Assembly (NCBI GenBank): GCA_045540695.1
Contig: JAZQHR010000103.1
Coordinates: 1-64,000, forward strand
Origin: JAZQHR01 sp045540695
Lineage (GTDB): Bacteria; Bacillota; Clostridia; UMGS1810
DNA length: 64,000 nt
Reading direction: 5' to 3'
The position numbers were made by a program, and so were the translations under genes. Under the pieces are notes generated by a model. The model did no database searches, had not been told where the DNA came from, and saw only the letters and a program-made list of their open reading frames with translations. This document shows, piece after piece, positions 39,500 to 48,882 of this stretch (position 1 is its first letter; each line of letters starts with the position of its first letter).

Positions 39500-42136
39500 A
39501 TGGCTATTAACAAAAAAATTGAAAAGACTTATGATCCCAAGAAGGTAGAAGACCGAATCTACCAAAACTGGGTGGATAATAAGTATTTTGAGGCTAAGGT
39601 TGACCCAGATAAAAAGCCTTTTACTATTGTAATTCCACCTCCTAATGTAACAGGACAGTTACATATGGGACATGCTCTTGATGAAACTCTTCAGGATATT
39701 CTAATACGATATAAAAGAATGATGGGTTATAGTGCTCTATGGATTCCAGGTACTGACCATGCAGGTATTGCAACACAGATTAAGGTTGAAGAAAATCTTA
39801 GAGTTGAACACGGTCTTACAAGACATGACCTTGGAAGAGAAAAATTTCTTGAAAAGGTTTGGGACTGGAAAAAGCAATATGGTGACAGAATAATCAATCA
39901 GCTTAAAAAACTTGGTTCTTCATGTGACTGGTCAAGAGAACGCTTCACAATGGATGAAGGCTGCTCAAAAGCCGTACGTGAAGTGTTTGTAAACCTTTAT
40001 AACGAAGGTCTTATATACCAGGGCAGCAGAATTATAAACTGGTGTCCAAACTGTGCTACAGCGCTTTCTGATGCTGAGGTAGAGTATGCTGAGCAGGCAG
40101 GACATTTCTGGCATATTAAGTATCCTGTTAAAGATAGCGATGACTGTATCATTATTGCTACTACAAGACCTGAAACACTTCTTGGTGATACTGCTGTTGC
40201 AGTAAATCCTGAAGATGACAGATACAAAGACATGGTTGGAAAGACACTTATTCTTCCGCTTGTCGGCAGAGAAATCCCAATCATTGCAGATGATTACGTT
40301 GATAAAGAATTTGGTACAGGTGCGGTTAAAATTACGCCTGCACATGACCCTAACGACTTTGAAGTAGGACAAAGACACAACCTAGAACAGATTAAAATAT
40401 TTACTGATGATGCTAAAATTGCAAAAATTGGAAGTAAATATGATGGAATGTACAGATATGATGCAAGAAAGGCTATGGTTGAAGACCTTGAGGCTCAGGG
40501 CTTACTTGTTAAAATAGAAGACCATTCTCATAATGTTGGACAGTGTTACAGATGTTCTACAACAGTTGAACCTATGACATCAAAGCAGTGGTTTGTTAAA
40601 ATGGAGCCACTTGCGAAGAGAGCTATAGAAGTTGTTAAAGACAAAACTGTTAAATTTGTTCCTGACAGATTTAGCAAAACTTATCTTAACTGGATGGAAA
40701 ACATCCACGACTGGTGTATATCAAGACAGCTTTGGTGGGGACACAGAATTCCTGCGTTCTACTGCGAAGACTGTGGTGAAACTACCGTTTCAAAAGAGGA
40801 TATCACTGTATGTCCTAAGTGCGGTGGTAAGGTAAAACAAGATCCAGACGTGCTAGATACTTGGTTTAGCTCTGCGCTTTGGCCGTTCTCTACACTAGGT
40901 TGGCCTGATAAGACAGAAGACCTTGAATATTTCTATCCTACAAGCGTGCTTGTAACAGGATATGATATTATTTTCTTCTGGGTTGCAAGAATGATATTCT
41001 CGGCTGTTAAGCATACCGATAAAGCACCATTTGAACACGTATTTATCCATGGTATCGTTAGAGACAGCCAGGGAAGAAAGATGAGTAAATCTCTTGGAAA
41101 TGGTATAGACCCGCTTGTAGTTATAGACCAGTACGGTGCTGACGCACTTAGATTTACTCTTGCTACAGGAAACTCACCTGGTAATGATATGAGATATTAC
41201 GAGGAAAGAGTAGAGGCAAGCAGAAACTTTGCCAACAAGATATGGAATGCATCAAGATTCCTTCTTATGAACCTTGATATCGAAAAGATAGAACTTCCTT
41301 CAATTGATGAGCTTTGTATAGAGGATAAGTGGATACTTAGCAAGTACAATAAACTGGTTAAAGAGGTTACTGAAAACCTTGACAAATTTGAGCTTGGCAT
41401 TGCTGTATCTAAATTATATGATTTCATTTGGGATAATTACTGTGACTGGTATATCGAGCTTGTTAAACCTAGACTATATGCAAAAGAAGGCAAGGATTTC
41501 CAGAATGCACAAAATGTTTTGGCGTATGTACTTATAAATACATTAAAGCTTTTACATCCGTTTATGCCGTTTATAACAGAGGAGATATACACTTATCTTC
41601 CACACGTTGAACCAAGCATAATGATTTCAAAATGGCCTGAATTTTCTAACAATTTATGCTTTGATGATGCCCAAAAGAATATGGAAATCATTATGGAAGC
41701 TATTAAGAGCATAAGAAACGTTAGAACACAGATGAATGTTGTTCCTTCTAAAAAAGCTAAAGTAATTATCGTTACTGATAATAAAGCTATATTTGAAGGC
41801 AGCGAAATATTCTTTGAAAAGCTTGCTTCAAGCCTTGAAACAGTAATACAGTCAGATAAATCAGGTATACCTGAAAATGCTGTTACTACAGTTGTAGAAG
41901 GTGCTGAAATATTCATTCCACTTGATGACCTTGTTGATAAAGAAAAAGAAACTGAAAGACTTCTCAAGGAAAAAGAACATCTTGAAGCTGAAATCAAGAG
42001 GGTAGAAGGCAAGCTAAACAACCCTGGATTTGTGGCAAAAGCTCCGCAAAAGGTTGTTGACGAAGAAAAAGCAAAAGAAACTAAATACAAAGAAATGCTT
42101 GAAAAGGTTATTGCAAGCCTGGAGGCATTAAAATAA
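39500..42136 (+). CDS. valS: Valyl-tRNA synthetase
   Basis: 878 residues, normal length. The class I signature is PPNVTGQLHMGHA (HIGH-type) and the KMSKS loop is GRKMSKSLGNGIDP. An editing domain (TRPETLLGDTAVAVNPED), zinc-binding pairs (CEDCGE, CPKCGG) and the C-terminal coiled-coil arm (ETERLLKEKEHLEAEIKR) are present. It charges tRNA-Val. TTGGAGGA precedes ATG 39500. There is no clear T-box leader in the 15-base gap, so any T-box control would lie further upstream. folC follows, the common Firmicute order valS-folC. Confidence 0.98.
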   Translation: MAINKKIEKTYDPKKVEDRIYQNWVDNKYFEAKVDPDKKPFTIVIPPPNVTGQLHMGHALDETLQDILIRYKRMMGYSALWIPGTDHAGIATQIKVEENLRVEHGLTRHDLGREKFLEKVWDWKKQYGDRIINQLKKLGSSCDWSRERFTMDEGCSKAVREVFVNLYNEGLIYQGSRIINWCPNCATALSDAEVEYAEQAGHFWHIKYPVKDSDDCIIIATTRPETLLGDTAVAVNPEDDRYKDMVGKTLILPLVGREIPIIADDYVDKEFGTGAVKITPAHDPNDFEVGQRHNLEQIKIFTDDAKIAKIGSKYDGMYRYDARKAMVEDLEAQGLLVKIEDHSHNVGQCYRCSTTVEPMTSKQWFVKMEPLAKRAIEVVKDKTVKFVPDRFSKTYLNWMENIHDWCISRQLWWGHRIPAFYCEDCGETTVSKEDITVCPKCGGKVKQDPDVLDTWFSSALWPFSTLGWPDKTEDLEYFYPTSVLVTGYDIIFFWVARMIFSAVKHTDKAPFEHVFIHGIVRDSQGRKMSKSLGNGIDPLVVIDQYGADALRFTLATGNSPGNDMRYYEERVEASRNFANKIWNASRFLLMNLDIEKIELPSIDELCIEDKWILSKYNKLVKEVTENLDKFELGIAVSKLYDFIWDNYCDWYIELVKPRLYAKEGKDFQNAQNVLAYVLINTLKLLHPFMPFITEEIYTYLPHVEPSIMISKWPEFSNNLCFDDAQKNMEIIMEAIKSIRNVRTQMNVVPSKKAKVIIVTDNKAIFEGSEIFFEKLASSLETVIQSDKSGIPENAVTTVVEGAEIFIPLDDLVDKEKETERLLKEKEHLEAEIKRVEGKLNNPGFVAKAPQKVVDEEKAKETKYKEMLEKVIASLEALK

Positions 42137-42149
42137 ACTGAGGTGCAAA

Positions 42150-43427
42150 ATGAATATAAACGAATGCATTGATTATATTCATTCGCTAGGCAGATTTGGT
42201 AAAAAATCAGGACTTGATAATATACGAATGCTAATGGATTTTCTTGATAATCCGCAGGACGAATTAAAATTTATTCATGTTGCCGGTACAAACGGAAAAG
42301 GTTCAACATCGTATCTTATCGCCAATGTTTTAAAATATCAAGGATATAAGGTGGGGCTTTTTACCTCACCTTTTATTGAAGTTTTTAATGAACGTATACG
42401 TCTAAACGGCGAAAACATTACTGATAGTGACCTGATAAAGTATACCTCTGTTGTAAAAAAAGCGGTTGAATATCTAGAAGAAAAAGGATTTCACCCAATT
42501 GAATTTGAAGTAATAACTGCTATAGCTTTTTTATATTACAAAGAACAAAAATGTGACTATGTTGTTCTGGAAACCGGAATAGGCGGCAGATTAGACTCAA
42601 CAAATATTATTAAAAGTAATGTTGCGAGTGTTATAACAACTATTGGGATAGACCATACGAGTATCCTTGGTGAAACATTATCTGAAATTGCATATCAAAA
42701 GGCGGGTATAATAAAGGAAAATTCTGATGTTATATTGTATCCGAATATTGATGATAAAGCTAAGAAAACAATCGTAGATTATGCTTTAAAATTAAATTCA
42801 ACTATACACATATCCGACCTTTCTGCACTGGAGATTAAAAGTGATACTTCTAATGGAAGCATCTTTAATTACAAGAAGTATAAAGATATAAAACTATCTC
42901 TTGTTGGAAGCCATCAAATATTAAATGCAATTACTGTACTCGAAACCATAACAGCCATATCAGATAAAATAAAAATAAATGAAAATAGTATCAGAAATGC
43001 ATTTATTAACGCAAAATGGCCTGTGAGATTTGAAGTATTTAATAAAAATATTCCAATTGTAGTTGATGGAGCACACAATTTTGAAGGTGTTAGTGGATTT
43101 ATAGATAGTTTAAATAAATATTTTCCCGATTTTAAAAAGATACTTATCATTGGTATGCTTAATGAGAAAGAATATAAAAAATCTCTTGATTATGCATTAA
43201 ACATTGCTGACGAGGTTGTCATAACGAATGTACCTAGCGTAAGGCAAACTGACGTTAGCGAAATATATAATTATGCAAAATCAAAAGCTCAAAAGGTGTA
43301 TTTTGTTGAAAATAATGAAGAAGCACTTGTTTTTGCTCATAAACTATCTGATGAAAAATCTGTAATAGGTTTATTTGGTTCATTGTACTTAGCCGGAAAT
43401 ATAAGAGGTTTTGTCGAAAACTTTTAA
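42150..43427 (+). CDS. folC: Folylpolyglutamate synthase/dihydrofolate synthase
   Basis: 425 residues. Mur-ligase-type motifs: the P-loop VAGTNGKGSTSYL, YVVLETGIGGRLDSTN, TIGIDHTSILGETLSEIAYQKAGI and WPVRFEVF...VVDGAHN. It adds glutamate to dihydropteroate or to folates. GAGGTG precedes ATG 42150, 13 bases after valS. A weak hairpin (TTTTGAC/GTCAAA) and the sigma-H-type promoter of spoIIA lie after its end. Confidence 0.95.
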   Translation: MNINECIDYIHSLGRFGKKSGLDNIRMLMDFLDNPQDELKFIHVAGTNGKGSTSYLIANVLKYQGYKVGLFTSPFIEVFNERIRLNGENITDSDLIKYTSVVKKAVEYLEEKGFHPIEFEVITAIAFLYYKEQKCDYVVLETGIGGRLDSTNIIKSNVASVITTIGIDHTSILGETLSEIAYQKAGIIKENSDVILYPNIDDKAKKTIVDYALKLNSTIHISDLSALEIKSDTSNGSIFNYKKYKDIKLSLVGSHQILNAITVLETITAISDKIKINENSIRNAFINAKWPVRFEVFNKNIPIVVDGAHNFEGVSGFIDSLNKYFPDFKKILIIGMLNEKEYKKSLDYALNIADEVVITNVPSVRQTDVSEIYNYAKSKAQKVYFVENNEEALVFAHKLSDEKSVIGLFGSLYLAGNIRGFVENF

Positions 43428-43459
43428 GGTTTTTGACAAAGCTTCTTTTTTTTCGTCAA

Positions 43460-43484
43460 AGGAAAAAAGATTCAAAAAAAGAAT
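43460..43484 (+). promoter_or_regulatory. Sigma-H-like promoter of the spoIIA operon
   Basis: AGGAAAA (43460-43466) and GAAT (43481-43484), 14 bases apart, match the sigma-H pattern (AGGAwww, about 13-15 bases, GAAT). The spoIIA operon of B. subtilis is transcribed by sigma-H, which makes the call more credible. The region is A-rich, so chance matches are possible. Confidence 0.5.
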
Positions 43485-43524
43485 ATGATTATATGTTTAA
43501 CTATATTACAAAGGAGTGGAATCT

Positions 43525-43884
43525 TTGAAGGTTTTTTTCAGTACTAAAGATAAAACATTAATTGCTAAAATCACAGGCGAACTTGACCACCATAACGCAG
43601 CTGAAATACGCGAAGAAACAGATTTTAAAATTATAAATGAGAATATTAAGACTGTAATATTTGATTTTACAAATTTATCATTTATTGATAGCTCGGGTGT
43701 TGGTGTGATTATCGGACGATATAAGTTAATAAGCTCTTTATCAGGTAAACTTATTATTGTTTCACCATCGAAAACAATAAATAAAATACTGGAACTGTCC
43801 GGAATAATGAAAATAATGAAGGTTTATAAAAATTTTGATGAATTAACTTTAGAAGGGAGCTTTAAAAATGAATTTGCGAAATGA
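43525..43884 (+). CDS. spoIIAA: Anti-sigma F factor antagonist SpoIIAA
   Basis: 119 residues from TTG 43525; AAGGAG at 43511-43516 lies 8 bases upstream, and an in-frame GTG 43516 overlaps it. STAS domain: GELDHHNAAEIRE, then the phosphoserine site LSFIDSSGVGVIIGRYK. Unphosphorylated SpoIIAA frees sigma-F from SpoIIAB in the forespore. It overlaps spoIIAB by 17 bases, as in other endospore formers. Confidence 0.95.
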   Translation: MKVFFSTKDKTLIAKITGELDHHNAAEIREETDFKIINENIKTVIFDFTNLSFIDSSGVGVIIGRYKLISSLSGKLIIVSPSKTINKILELSGIMKIMKVYKNFDELTLEGSFKNEFAK

Positions 43885-44302
43885 AATCATGGTTAAATTT
43901 TTAAGTAAATCAGAAAATGAAGGATTCGCAAGAATGGTTGTAGCCTCACTAGTATCGCAGCTTGACCCAACTATTGAGGAATTAAACGACGTTAAAACTG
44001 CGGTGTCAGAGGCAGTAACAAACTGCATTGTGCATGCCTACAGTGATAAAAAAGGATACATATTTTTGGAATGTAAATTATATGACAATATGATTGTGAT
44101 GAGTGTAAAAGATAACGGAAAGGGGATAGAGGATGTAAAAAAAGCCCGAGAGCCATTATTTACTACTAATACCGATATGGAAAGATCAGGCATGGGATTT
44201 ACCGTAATGGAAACTTTTATGGATGAAGTGGAAGTTGAATCAATACCTGATGTTGGCACAAAAGTTACTATGAAAAAGAAAATATGTGCAAATACACTTT
44301 GA
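43868..44302 (+). CDS. spoIIAB: Anti-sigma F factor and kinase SpoIIAB
   Basis: 144 residues. GHKL-type ATP-binding boxes: VSEAVTNCIVHAY (N box), VKDNGKGIEDV (G1) and ERSGMGFTVMETFMDEV (G2). It binds and holds sigma-F and phosphorylates SpoIIAA. AGAAGGGAGC precedes ATG 43868. Its place between spoIIAA and sigF is the conserved operon order. Confidence 0.95.
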   Translation: MNLRNEIMVKFLSKSENEGFARMVVASLVSQLDPTIEELNDVKTAVSEAVTNCIVHAYSDKKGYIFLECKLYDNMIVMSVKDNGKGIEDVKKAREPLFTTNTDMERSGMGFTVMETFMDEVEVESIPDVGTKVTMKKKICANTL

Positions 44303-44326
44303 TAAATTCGAAAGGTTGACGATGTC

Positions 44327-45046
44327 TTGAATACAGAAATACACAATCTAATTTTAAAAGCACAATCAGGCGATAAAGAGGCTGAATCGAAGATATTTGA
44401 AGATAATATTGGGCTTATATGGAGTGTTGCTAAAAGATTTTCCAATAGAGGATATGATGCAGATGATATTTTTCAGATTGGAAGTATAGGCATGATAAAA
44501 GCAATACAAAAGTTTGACCTGTCATTTAATGTGAAATTTTCAACTTACGCTGTACCTATGATAATGGGAGAAATTAAACGATTTTTACGTGACGATGGTA
44601 TAATAAAGGTTAGCAGAAACCTAAAAGAACTTGCATATAAAGCAAATTACGCAAGGGAACAGATAGAAAAAAGGAAAGGTGCAGATGCAAGAATATCTGA
44701 AATTGCAGATTTTTTAAACATTAGCACTGAAGATGTAGTACAAGCCTTAGAAGCAAATTCGTGCATGGAATCACTATATCAAACTGTAAATGATGACAGT
44801 AAATCTCCTGTATACATTATTGATAGAATAAACAATAACGAGAACAATGAAAATGATTTGATAGACATGATTGATATAAAAGAATCGTTAAGAAAACTCG
44901 ATTATCGGGATAGGCAAATAATCGTTATGAGGTATATAAAGGGTAAAACTCAAAGTGAAATAGCAAAAGCACTCGGCATTTCTCAAGTACAAGTTTCCCG
45001 ACTTGAAAAGAAAATTTTAATTAATATGCGTAAAATGATAAGCTAA
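44327..45046 (+). CDS. sigF: RNA polymerase sporulation sigma factor sigma-F
   Basis: 239 residues from TTG 44327, after AAAGG. Region 2 reads DADDIFQIGSIGMIKAIQKFD and VKFSTYAVPMIMGEIKRFLRDDG; regions 3 and 4 follow, ending KTQSEIAKALGISQVQVSRLEKK. The GEIKRFLRDDG segment is typical of sigma-F/G/B-type factors; the operon context decides for sigma-F. It directs early forespore transcription. Confidence 0.95.
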   Translation: MNTEIHNLILKAQSGDKEAESKIFEDNIGLIWSVAKRFSNRGYDADDIFQIGSIGMIKAIQKFDLSFNVKFSTYAVPMIMGEIKRFLRDDGIIKVSRNLKELAYKANYAREQIEKRKGADARISEIADFLNISTEDVVQALEANSCMESLYQTVNDDSKSPVYIIDRINNNENNENDLIDMIDIKESLRKLDYRDRQIIVMRYIKGKTQSEIAKALGISQVQVSRLEKKILINMRKMIS

Positions 45047-45062
45047 TTTTATTAATTTGCTA

Positions 45063-45091
45063 TTGATTTTCTACAAAAAATATGTTATTAT
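45063..45091 (+). promoter_or_regulatory. Promoter of the Wzz/BY-kinase operon
   Basis: TTGATT (45063-45068) and TATTAT (45086-45091) with a 17-base spacer, between sigF and the Wzz-like gene. Confidence 0.6.
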
Positions 45092-45133
45092 ACAATTTAG
45101 ATGTGTTTAAATATACCTCGAGGAGGAGATAAC

Positions 45134-45823
45134 TTGAATAGTGAATTAAATTTACTCGATTTAATCAGCGTTTTTCTTAAAAGATGGTGGATTATATTCA
45201 TAAGTATTGTTGTTATTGGCGGTTTGTCTTTTGTGTATTCTGAATTTTTCATTCAGCCTATGTATACATCCAGAGGAACATTATATGTTCAAAACACAAG
45301 CTATGATATATCTGAAAATATGAATGTAAGTGATATTTCAGCATCAAAAGAGCTTGTAAATACATACATTGAAATACTTAAAAGCAATACTTTCTTAAAC
45401 ATCGTAAGTAATAGATGTGGACTTGATTACAAACCGGGCGAGATAAAATCTATGGTTTCTCTTGCGTCAGTTAACGAAACTGAAATTTTTTCAGTTTCAG
45501 TAAGAAATGCAAATCCTGAGCATGCGATGAAGATATGTCAGACAATTTTAGTTAGTGCCCAAGAAGAGATTGCAAGAATAGTTTCGGTTGGTAACGTTAA
45601 AATAGTTGACAACGCAAATAATCCAATAGCTCCTTCATCTCCAAACGTAAGTAGAAATACATTTCTAGGTACTGTTTTCGGTATAATCTTAGGTATGCTT
45701 ATCATTCTTGCCCTTGAAACACTTGATATGCGTGTTAAGAGTGAAAATGATTTATCTGACAAATATAGACTTCCTATTTTAGGCGTTATACCTACACTTG
45801 AAACAGTATCAAAATCGAAATAG
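45134..45823 (+). CDS. Wzz/YveK-type chain-length and BY-kinase modulator protein
   Basis: 229 residues from TTG 45134: AGGAGG at 45121-45126 is 7 bases upstream, while the in-frame ATG 45101 precedes that site. Two membrane segments, about 17-40 (WWIIFISIVVIGGLSFVYS) and about 178-198 (FLGTVFGIILGMLIILALE), flank an extracellular Wzz domain. Such proteins set polysaccharide chain length and activate the cytoplasmic tyrosine kinase encoded next. The P-rich NPIAPSSPN before the second helix is typical. No glycosyltransferase genes accompany it here. Confidence 0.88.
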   Translation: MNSELNLLDLISVFLKRWWIIFISIVVIGGLSFVYSEFFIQPMYTSRGTLYVQNTSYDISENMNVSDISASKELVNTYIEILKSNTFLNIVSNRCGLDYKPGEIKSMVSLASVNETEIFSVSVRNANPEHAMKICQTILVSAQEEIARIVSVGNVKIVDNANNPIAPSSPNVSRNTFLGTVFGIILGMLIILALETLDMRVKSENDLSDKYRLPILGVIPTLETVSKSK

Positions 45824-45835
45824 GAGGATAATGAT

Positions 45836-46627
45836 ATGGCTAATACTACTAAAACGGAAAAAAGCAAGATAATTCAAGCAGAAACTCTAAAAAACAGTCG
45901 TCTTGCCATACTTAACGATAAAACAAATTTCTCAGTAAAAGAGGCATATAAGGCAGCAAGAACTAACTTTATGTTTGCTCTATCTAATATTCCAGACAAA
46001 TGCAAGAAAATTGTTTTTACAAGCCAAGGCCCAGGCGAGGGTAAGACAACCACTTCAATAAATATTGCTGTTGCATTTGCTCAAACAGGTGCAAAGGTTA
46101 TGATTATTGATGGCGACCTTAGACGTCCACATGTTCATAAATACCTTGATATTGACAATGAAATAGGTCTTACAAGTGTTCTTGGTGGATTTAATACATT
46201 AGAAGAAGCTATAAAAAAGCATGAATTAGGTGTGGATTGTATTACATGTGGTCATATACCACCAAACCCTTCAGAGCTTCTTTCATCAAACAAAATGATT
46301 GACCTAGTTGAAAGCCTTACTGATAAGTATGACTATATCGTTTTGGATACTCCTCCAATAAACGTTGTATCCGACGCTATAGCAATGTCAACCAAACTTG
46401 ATGCAAGTGTTGCTTTGGTTGTTAGACAAAAATACACTACACATGATGCTATTAAAAAATCAATATCTACACTTGAATTTGCAAACGCAAGACTTTTAGG
46501 TTTTGTACTAAACGACGTTACTGACGAATCATTCACATACAGAAGCAGATACGGTAGATACAGATCGTACAGAAACTATAAAAAGTATGTAAAATATGAC
46601 TCAAAATACGGTTATAAGTATTATTGA
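45836..46627 (+). CDS. Bacterial tyrosine kinase (CpsD/CapB family)
   Basis: 263 residues. Walker A SQGPGEGKTTTSINIA, Walker A' MIIDGDLRRPHVHKY and Walker B YIVLDTPPI show a BY-kinase. The last 35 residues hold a dense tyrosine cluster (SRYGRYRSYRNYKKYVKY and onward), the site of cyclic autophosphorylation. With the Wzz partner it regulates polysaccharide export or assembly. AGGAGG precedes ATG 45836. A PHP phosphatase follows that would reverse the modification. Confidence 0.94.
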   Translation: MANTTKTEKSKIIQAETLKNSRLAILNDKTNFSVKEAYKAARTNFMFALSNIPDKCKKIVFTSQGPGEGKTTTSINIAVAFAQTGAKVMIIDGDLRRPHVHKYLDIDNEIGLTSVLGGFNTLEEAIKKHELGVDCITCGHIPPNPSELLSSNKMIDLVESLTDKYDYIVLDTPPINVVSDAIAMSTKLDASVALVVRQKYTTHDAIKKSISTLEFANARLLGFVLNDVTDESFTYRSRYGRYRSYRNYKKYVKYDSKYGYKYY

Positions 46628-46651
46628 TGTTATTTTATTGGAGGAATTATA

Positions 46652-47347
46652 ATGATTGACTTTCATTCACACATTCTTCCCGGTATAGATGATGGCGCTC
46701 AGGATATAGAAGAAGCGATATCTATGCTTGAGTATTCAAAATCTCAAGGAATATCCACTATGGTCGCTACACCGCATTATTATACAGAAACATCAATTGA
46801 CGATTTTATAGCCCAAAGAGAAAATTCATACAACACTTTAAAAGAAGAATGTAAAAAAAGGAATATTGATATTCCAAATATTATTTTGGGTGCTGAGGTT
46901 TATTTGACAAACGACTTATTTGAGGCCGGAGATATAAATAAGCTTTCTATCGATGGAACAAAGACTATACTTATAGAAATGCCGTATTCATATTGGCACG
47001 ATATATATTACGATAAGATTTTCCACTTAACTAGCAAATATCATTTAAAACCTGTTATTGCACATTTGGACAGGTATATAATGGCTGATAAGAAAAGTGT
47101 AAATATATCAAAGCTTTTGAGTATGGAGGTTCGTGTCCAGATAAACTCTGATACATTGGTATATGATAAAAAACTTGCTAAGAAAATTTTTAGAAAAGAC
47201 TTAATAGATGTATTAGGTTCTGACACACATAACAATGACTATAGAAAATCTTCGCTTAGAGAAGCTTATGATTTATTAAAAAATAAACTTGGTGAAGATG
47301 CGGTAGAAAGTATTAATGATAAAGCAAGATATTTACTCAATTTATAA
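46652..47347 (+). CDS. PHP-type protein-tyrosine phosphatase (CpsB/CapC family)
   Basis: 231 residues. MIDFHSHILPGIDDGAQDIE is the family's N-terminal signature; VATPHYYTE, AHLDRY and GSDTHNNDYR supply further metal ligands. These Mn-dependent phosphatases remove phosphate from BY-kinase tyrosines. TTGGAGGA precedes ATG 46652, and a strong terminator follows, so the module is a three-gene operon. Confidence 0.94.
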   Translation: MIDFHSHILPGIDDGAQDIEEAISMLEYSKSQGISTMVATPHYYTETSIDDFIAQRENSYNTLKEECKKRNIDIPNIILGAEVYLTNDLFEAGDINKLSIDGTKTILIEMPYSYWHDIYYDKIFHLTSKYHLKPVIAHLDRYIMADKKSVNISKLLSMEVRVQINSDTLVYDKKLAKKIFRKDLIDVLGSDTHNNDYRKSSLREAYDLLKNKLGEDAVESINDKARYLLNL

Positions 47348-47353
47348 CAAAAA

Positions 47354-47376
47354 AGCGGAGAAGTTTTTCTCCGCTA
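47354..47376 (+). terminator. Hairpin terminator after the phosphatase gene
   Basis: AGCGGAGAA (47354-47362) pairs with TTCTCCGCT (47367-47375) around GTTT. The A-rich upstream and weak T-tract suggest it may act in both directions. Confidence 0.75.
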
Positions 47377-47397
47377 AATTTATATCAAGGTGATAAA

Positions 47398-48087
47398 ATG
47401 GAATTAACAAACAGATTAAAGGCAGTGGCAGATTATATTACTAAGTGTGATACTATTGCTGACATAGGAACTGATCACGCATACATACCTATTTATTGCG
47501 TACAAAATAAGATTTGTAAATACGCATTAGCATGCGATGTAAATGAAGGTCCTTTGAAAATAGCTAAAAAAAATATTGCATCTAAAGGTATGTCTGACAA
47601 AATTGAAACAAGGCTATCTGATGGACTTAAAAAAATATATAAAAATGAAGTAAATACTATTGTTATTGCAGGTATGGGGGGTCAGCTTATAAACGAAATA
47701 ATCAGTGCCGGGTTAAATATAATTACACCGGATACTGAATTGATTCTTCAGCCCATGATTGCTGTTTCGGATACTAGAAAATATTTGCTTGAAAACGGAT
47801 TTTCAATATTAGGCGAAAAAATAGCAGTTGAAGGAGAAAAGTTATATAACATTTTAAAAGTTAAGCGAAAAGAGCAAAATTTTGATGATTTCGATATATT
47901 TATAGGACGTCAAATATTAAATGATGAAAATGCAGTTAGATATTTTGAAAGAAACATAAGAATTTCAAAAAATATTATTGAAGGTTTGGAAAAATCGACT
48001 AATAAAGAAAAAGAGATTTCTCATGAAAAATATAAGCTTTCTCTATACGAAAAAGCGCTTAATAAAGTTTTACAAGGAGAAAAATGA
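47398..48087 (+). CDS. trmK: tRNA (adenine22-N1)-methyltransferase TrmK
   Basis: 229 residues. The S-adenosylmethionine motif is IADIGTDHAYIPIY, and IAGMGGQLINEII and LQPMIAVSDTRKYL are family landmarks. A C-terminal coiled helix (about 180-229) follows. It methylates N1 of A22 in tRNAs. AAGGTG precedes ATG 47398; its last bases overlap the nif3 start (ATGATG). The trmK-nif3 pair is conserved in Firmicutes. Confidence 0.93.
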   Translation: MELTNRLKAVADYITKCDTIADIGTDHAYIPIYCVQNKICKYALACDVNEGPLKIAKKNIASKGMSDKIETRLSDGLKKIYKNEVNTIVIAGMGGQLINEIISAGLNIITPDTELILQPMIAVSDTRKYLLENGFSILGEKIAVEGEKLYNILKVKRKEQNFDDFDIFIGRQILNDENAVRYFERNIRISKNIIEGLEKSTNKEKEISHEKYKLSLYEKALNKVLQGEK

Positions 48088-48860
48088 TGGTAACGGTTAA
48101 TGATATAATAACATATCTGGATAATTTATATCCCGAAAATAATGCTGAAAGCTGGGACAATGTCGGACTGCTTCTTGGCACAAAAAATAATAAAGTAAAT
48201 AAAGTTCTTCTTACACTTGATATTGACGAAAAGGTAGTAGATGAAGCCGTAGAAAATAAAGCTGATATGATCATATCTCATCATCCACTAATATTTAATC
48301 CAATAAAAAGCATCATTACTGATTCTCACGATGGAAGAATGTTTGAAAAGCTTATAAAAAACAATATAGCTGTATACTCTGCACATACTAATTTTGATGT
48401 TTCTGAAAATGGACTAAACGATTACGCAGCAAAGCTTGTTGGCATTAGCGTAAAAGGTATTTTAAGCGAGCAATCGTCACTTGGTAGATATGGATGTTTT
48501 GATAAAGAACATAACTTAAAAGATGTTTTGGACATTTGCAAAAATAAATTTTATTCTAAAAATATTCGCTATGTAGGCGATTTGGATAAAAATATTAAAA
48601 ATATAGCTATTGTGACTGGTAGTGGAATGAGCGAAGTGGATAGCTGCTACGAAAAAAATATTGATTTATTTATTACAGGTGACGTAAAATACAGCGGAGC
48701 CCGAGAAGCGTTAAACAATAATCTTTCTATTATTGACCTTGGACACTATGGTAGTGAATATATTGCAGTTGACTTATTCTATGATGTATTATCAAAAAAA
48801 TTCGCTGATGTAAGCTTTATTAAATCAACTGCCAACACCGATATATTTGACAGTTTTTAA
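48084..48860 (+). CDS. Nif3-like dinuclear metal centre protein
   Basis: 258 residues. ESWDNVGLLLG, ISHHPLIF, SAHTNFDVSENGLND and the late DLGHYGSEYIAVDL show the conserved His, Asp and Glu that bind two metals. The family forms hexameric toroids; GTP cyclohydrolase I type 2 activity has been claimed for some, but the cellular role is open. It overlaps trmK by 4 bases. The -35 box of the rnpB promoter overlaps its final codons. Confidence 0.92.
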   Translation: MMVTVNDIITYLDNLYPENNAESWDNVGLLLGTKNNKVNKVLLTLDIDEKVVDEAVENKADMIISHHPLIFNPIKSIITDSHDGRMFEKLIKNNIAVYSAHTNFDVSENGLNDYAAKLVGISVKGILSEQSSLGRYGCFDKEHNLKDVLDICKNKFYSKNIRYVGDLDKNIKNIAIVTGSGMSEVDSCYEKNIDLFITGDVKYSGAREALNNNLSIIDLGHYGSEYIAVDLFYDVLSKKFADVSFIKSTANTDIFDSF

Positions 48861-48875
48861 AAATAATGATATATT
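48847..48875 (+). promoter_or_regulatory. Promoter of rnpB
   Basis: TTGACA (48847-48852), a perfect consensus -35, and TATATT (48870-48875) with a 17-base spacer. Transcription would start near 48882, matching the 5' end of the RNA set by helix P1. Confidence 0.85.
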
Positions 48876-48882
48876 TATCTAT

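Noticed and set aside
39485..39500. T-box riboswitch before valS
   Set aside because: The gap to the upstream gene is only 14 bases, too short for a T-box leader, and no AGGGTGG-type element was seen upstream in the operon.
43430..43455. Terminator after folC
   Set aside because: TTTTGAC/GTCAAA pairs weakly around a long loop and is not followed by a T run, so it was not listed.
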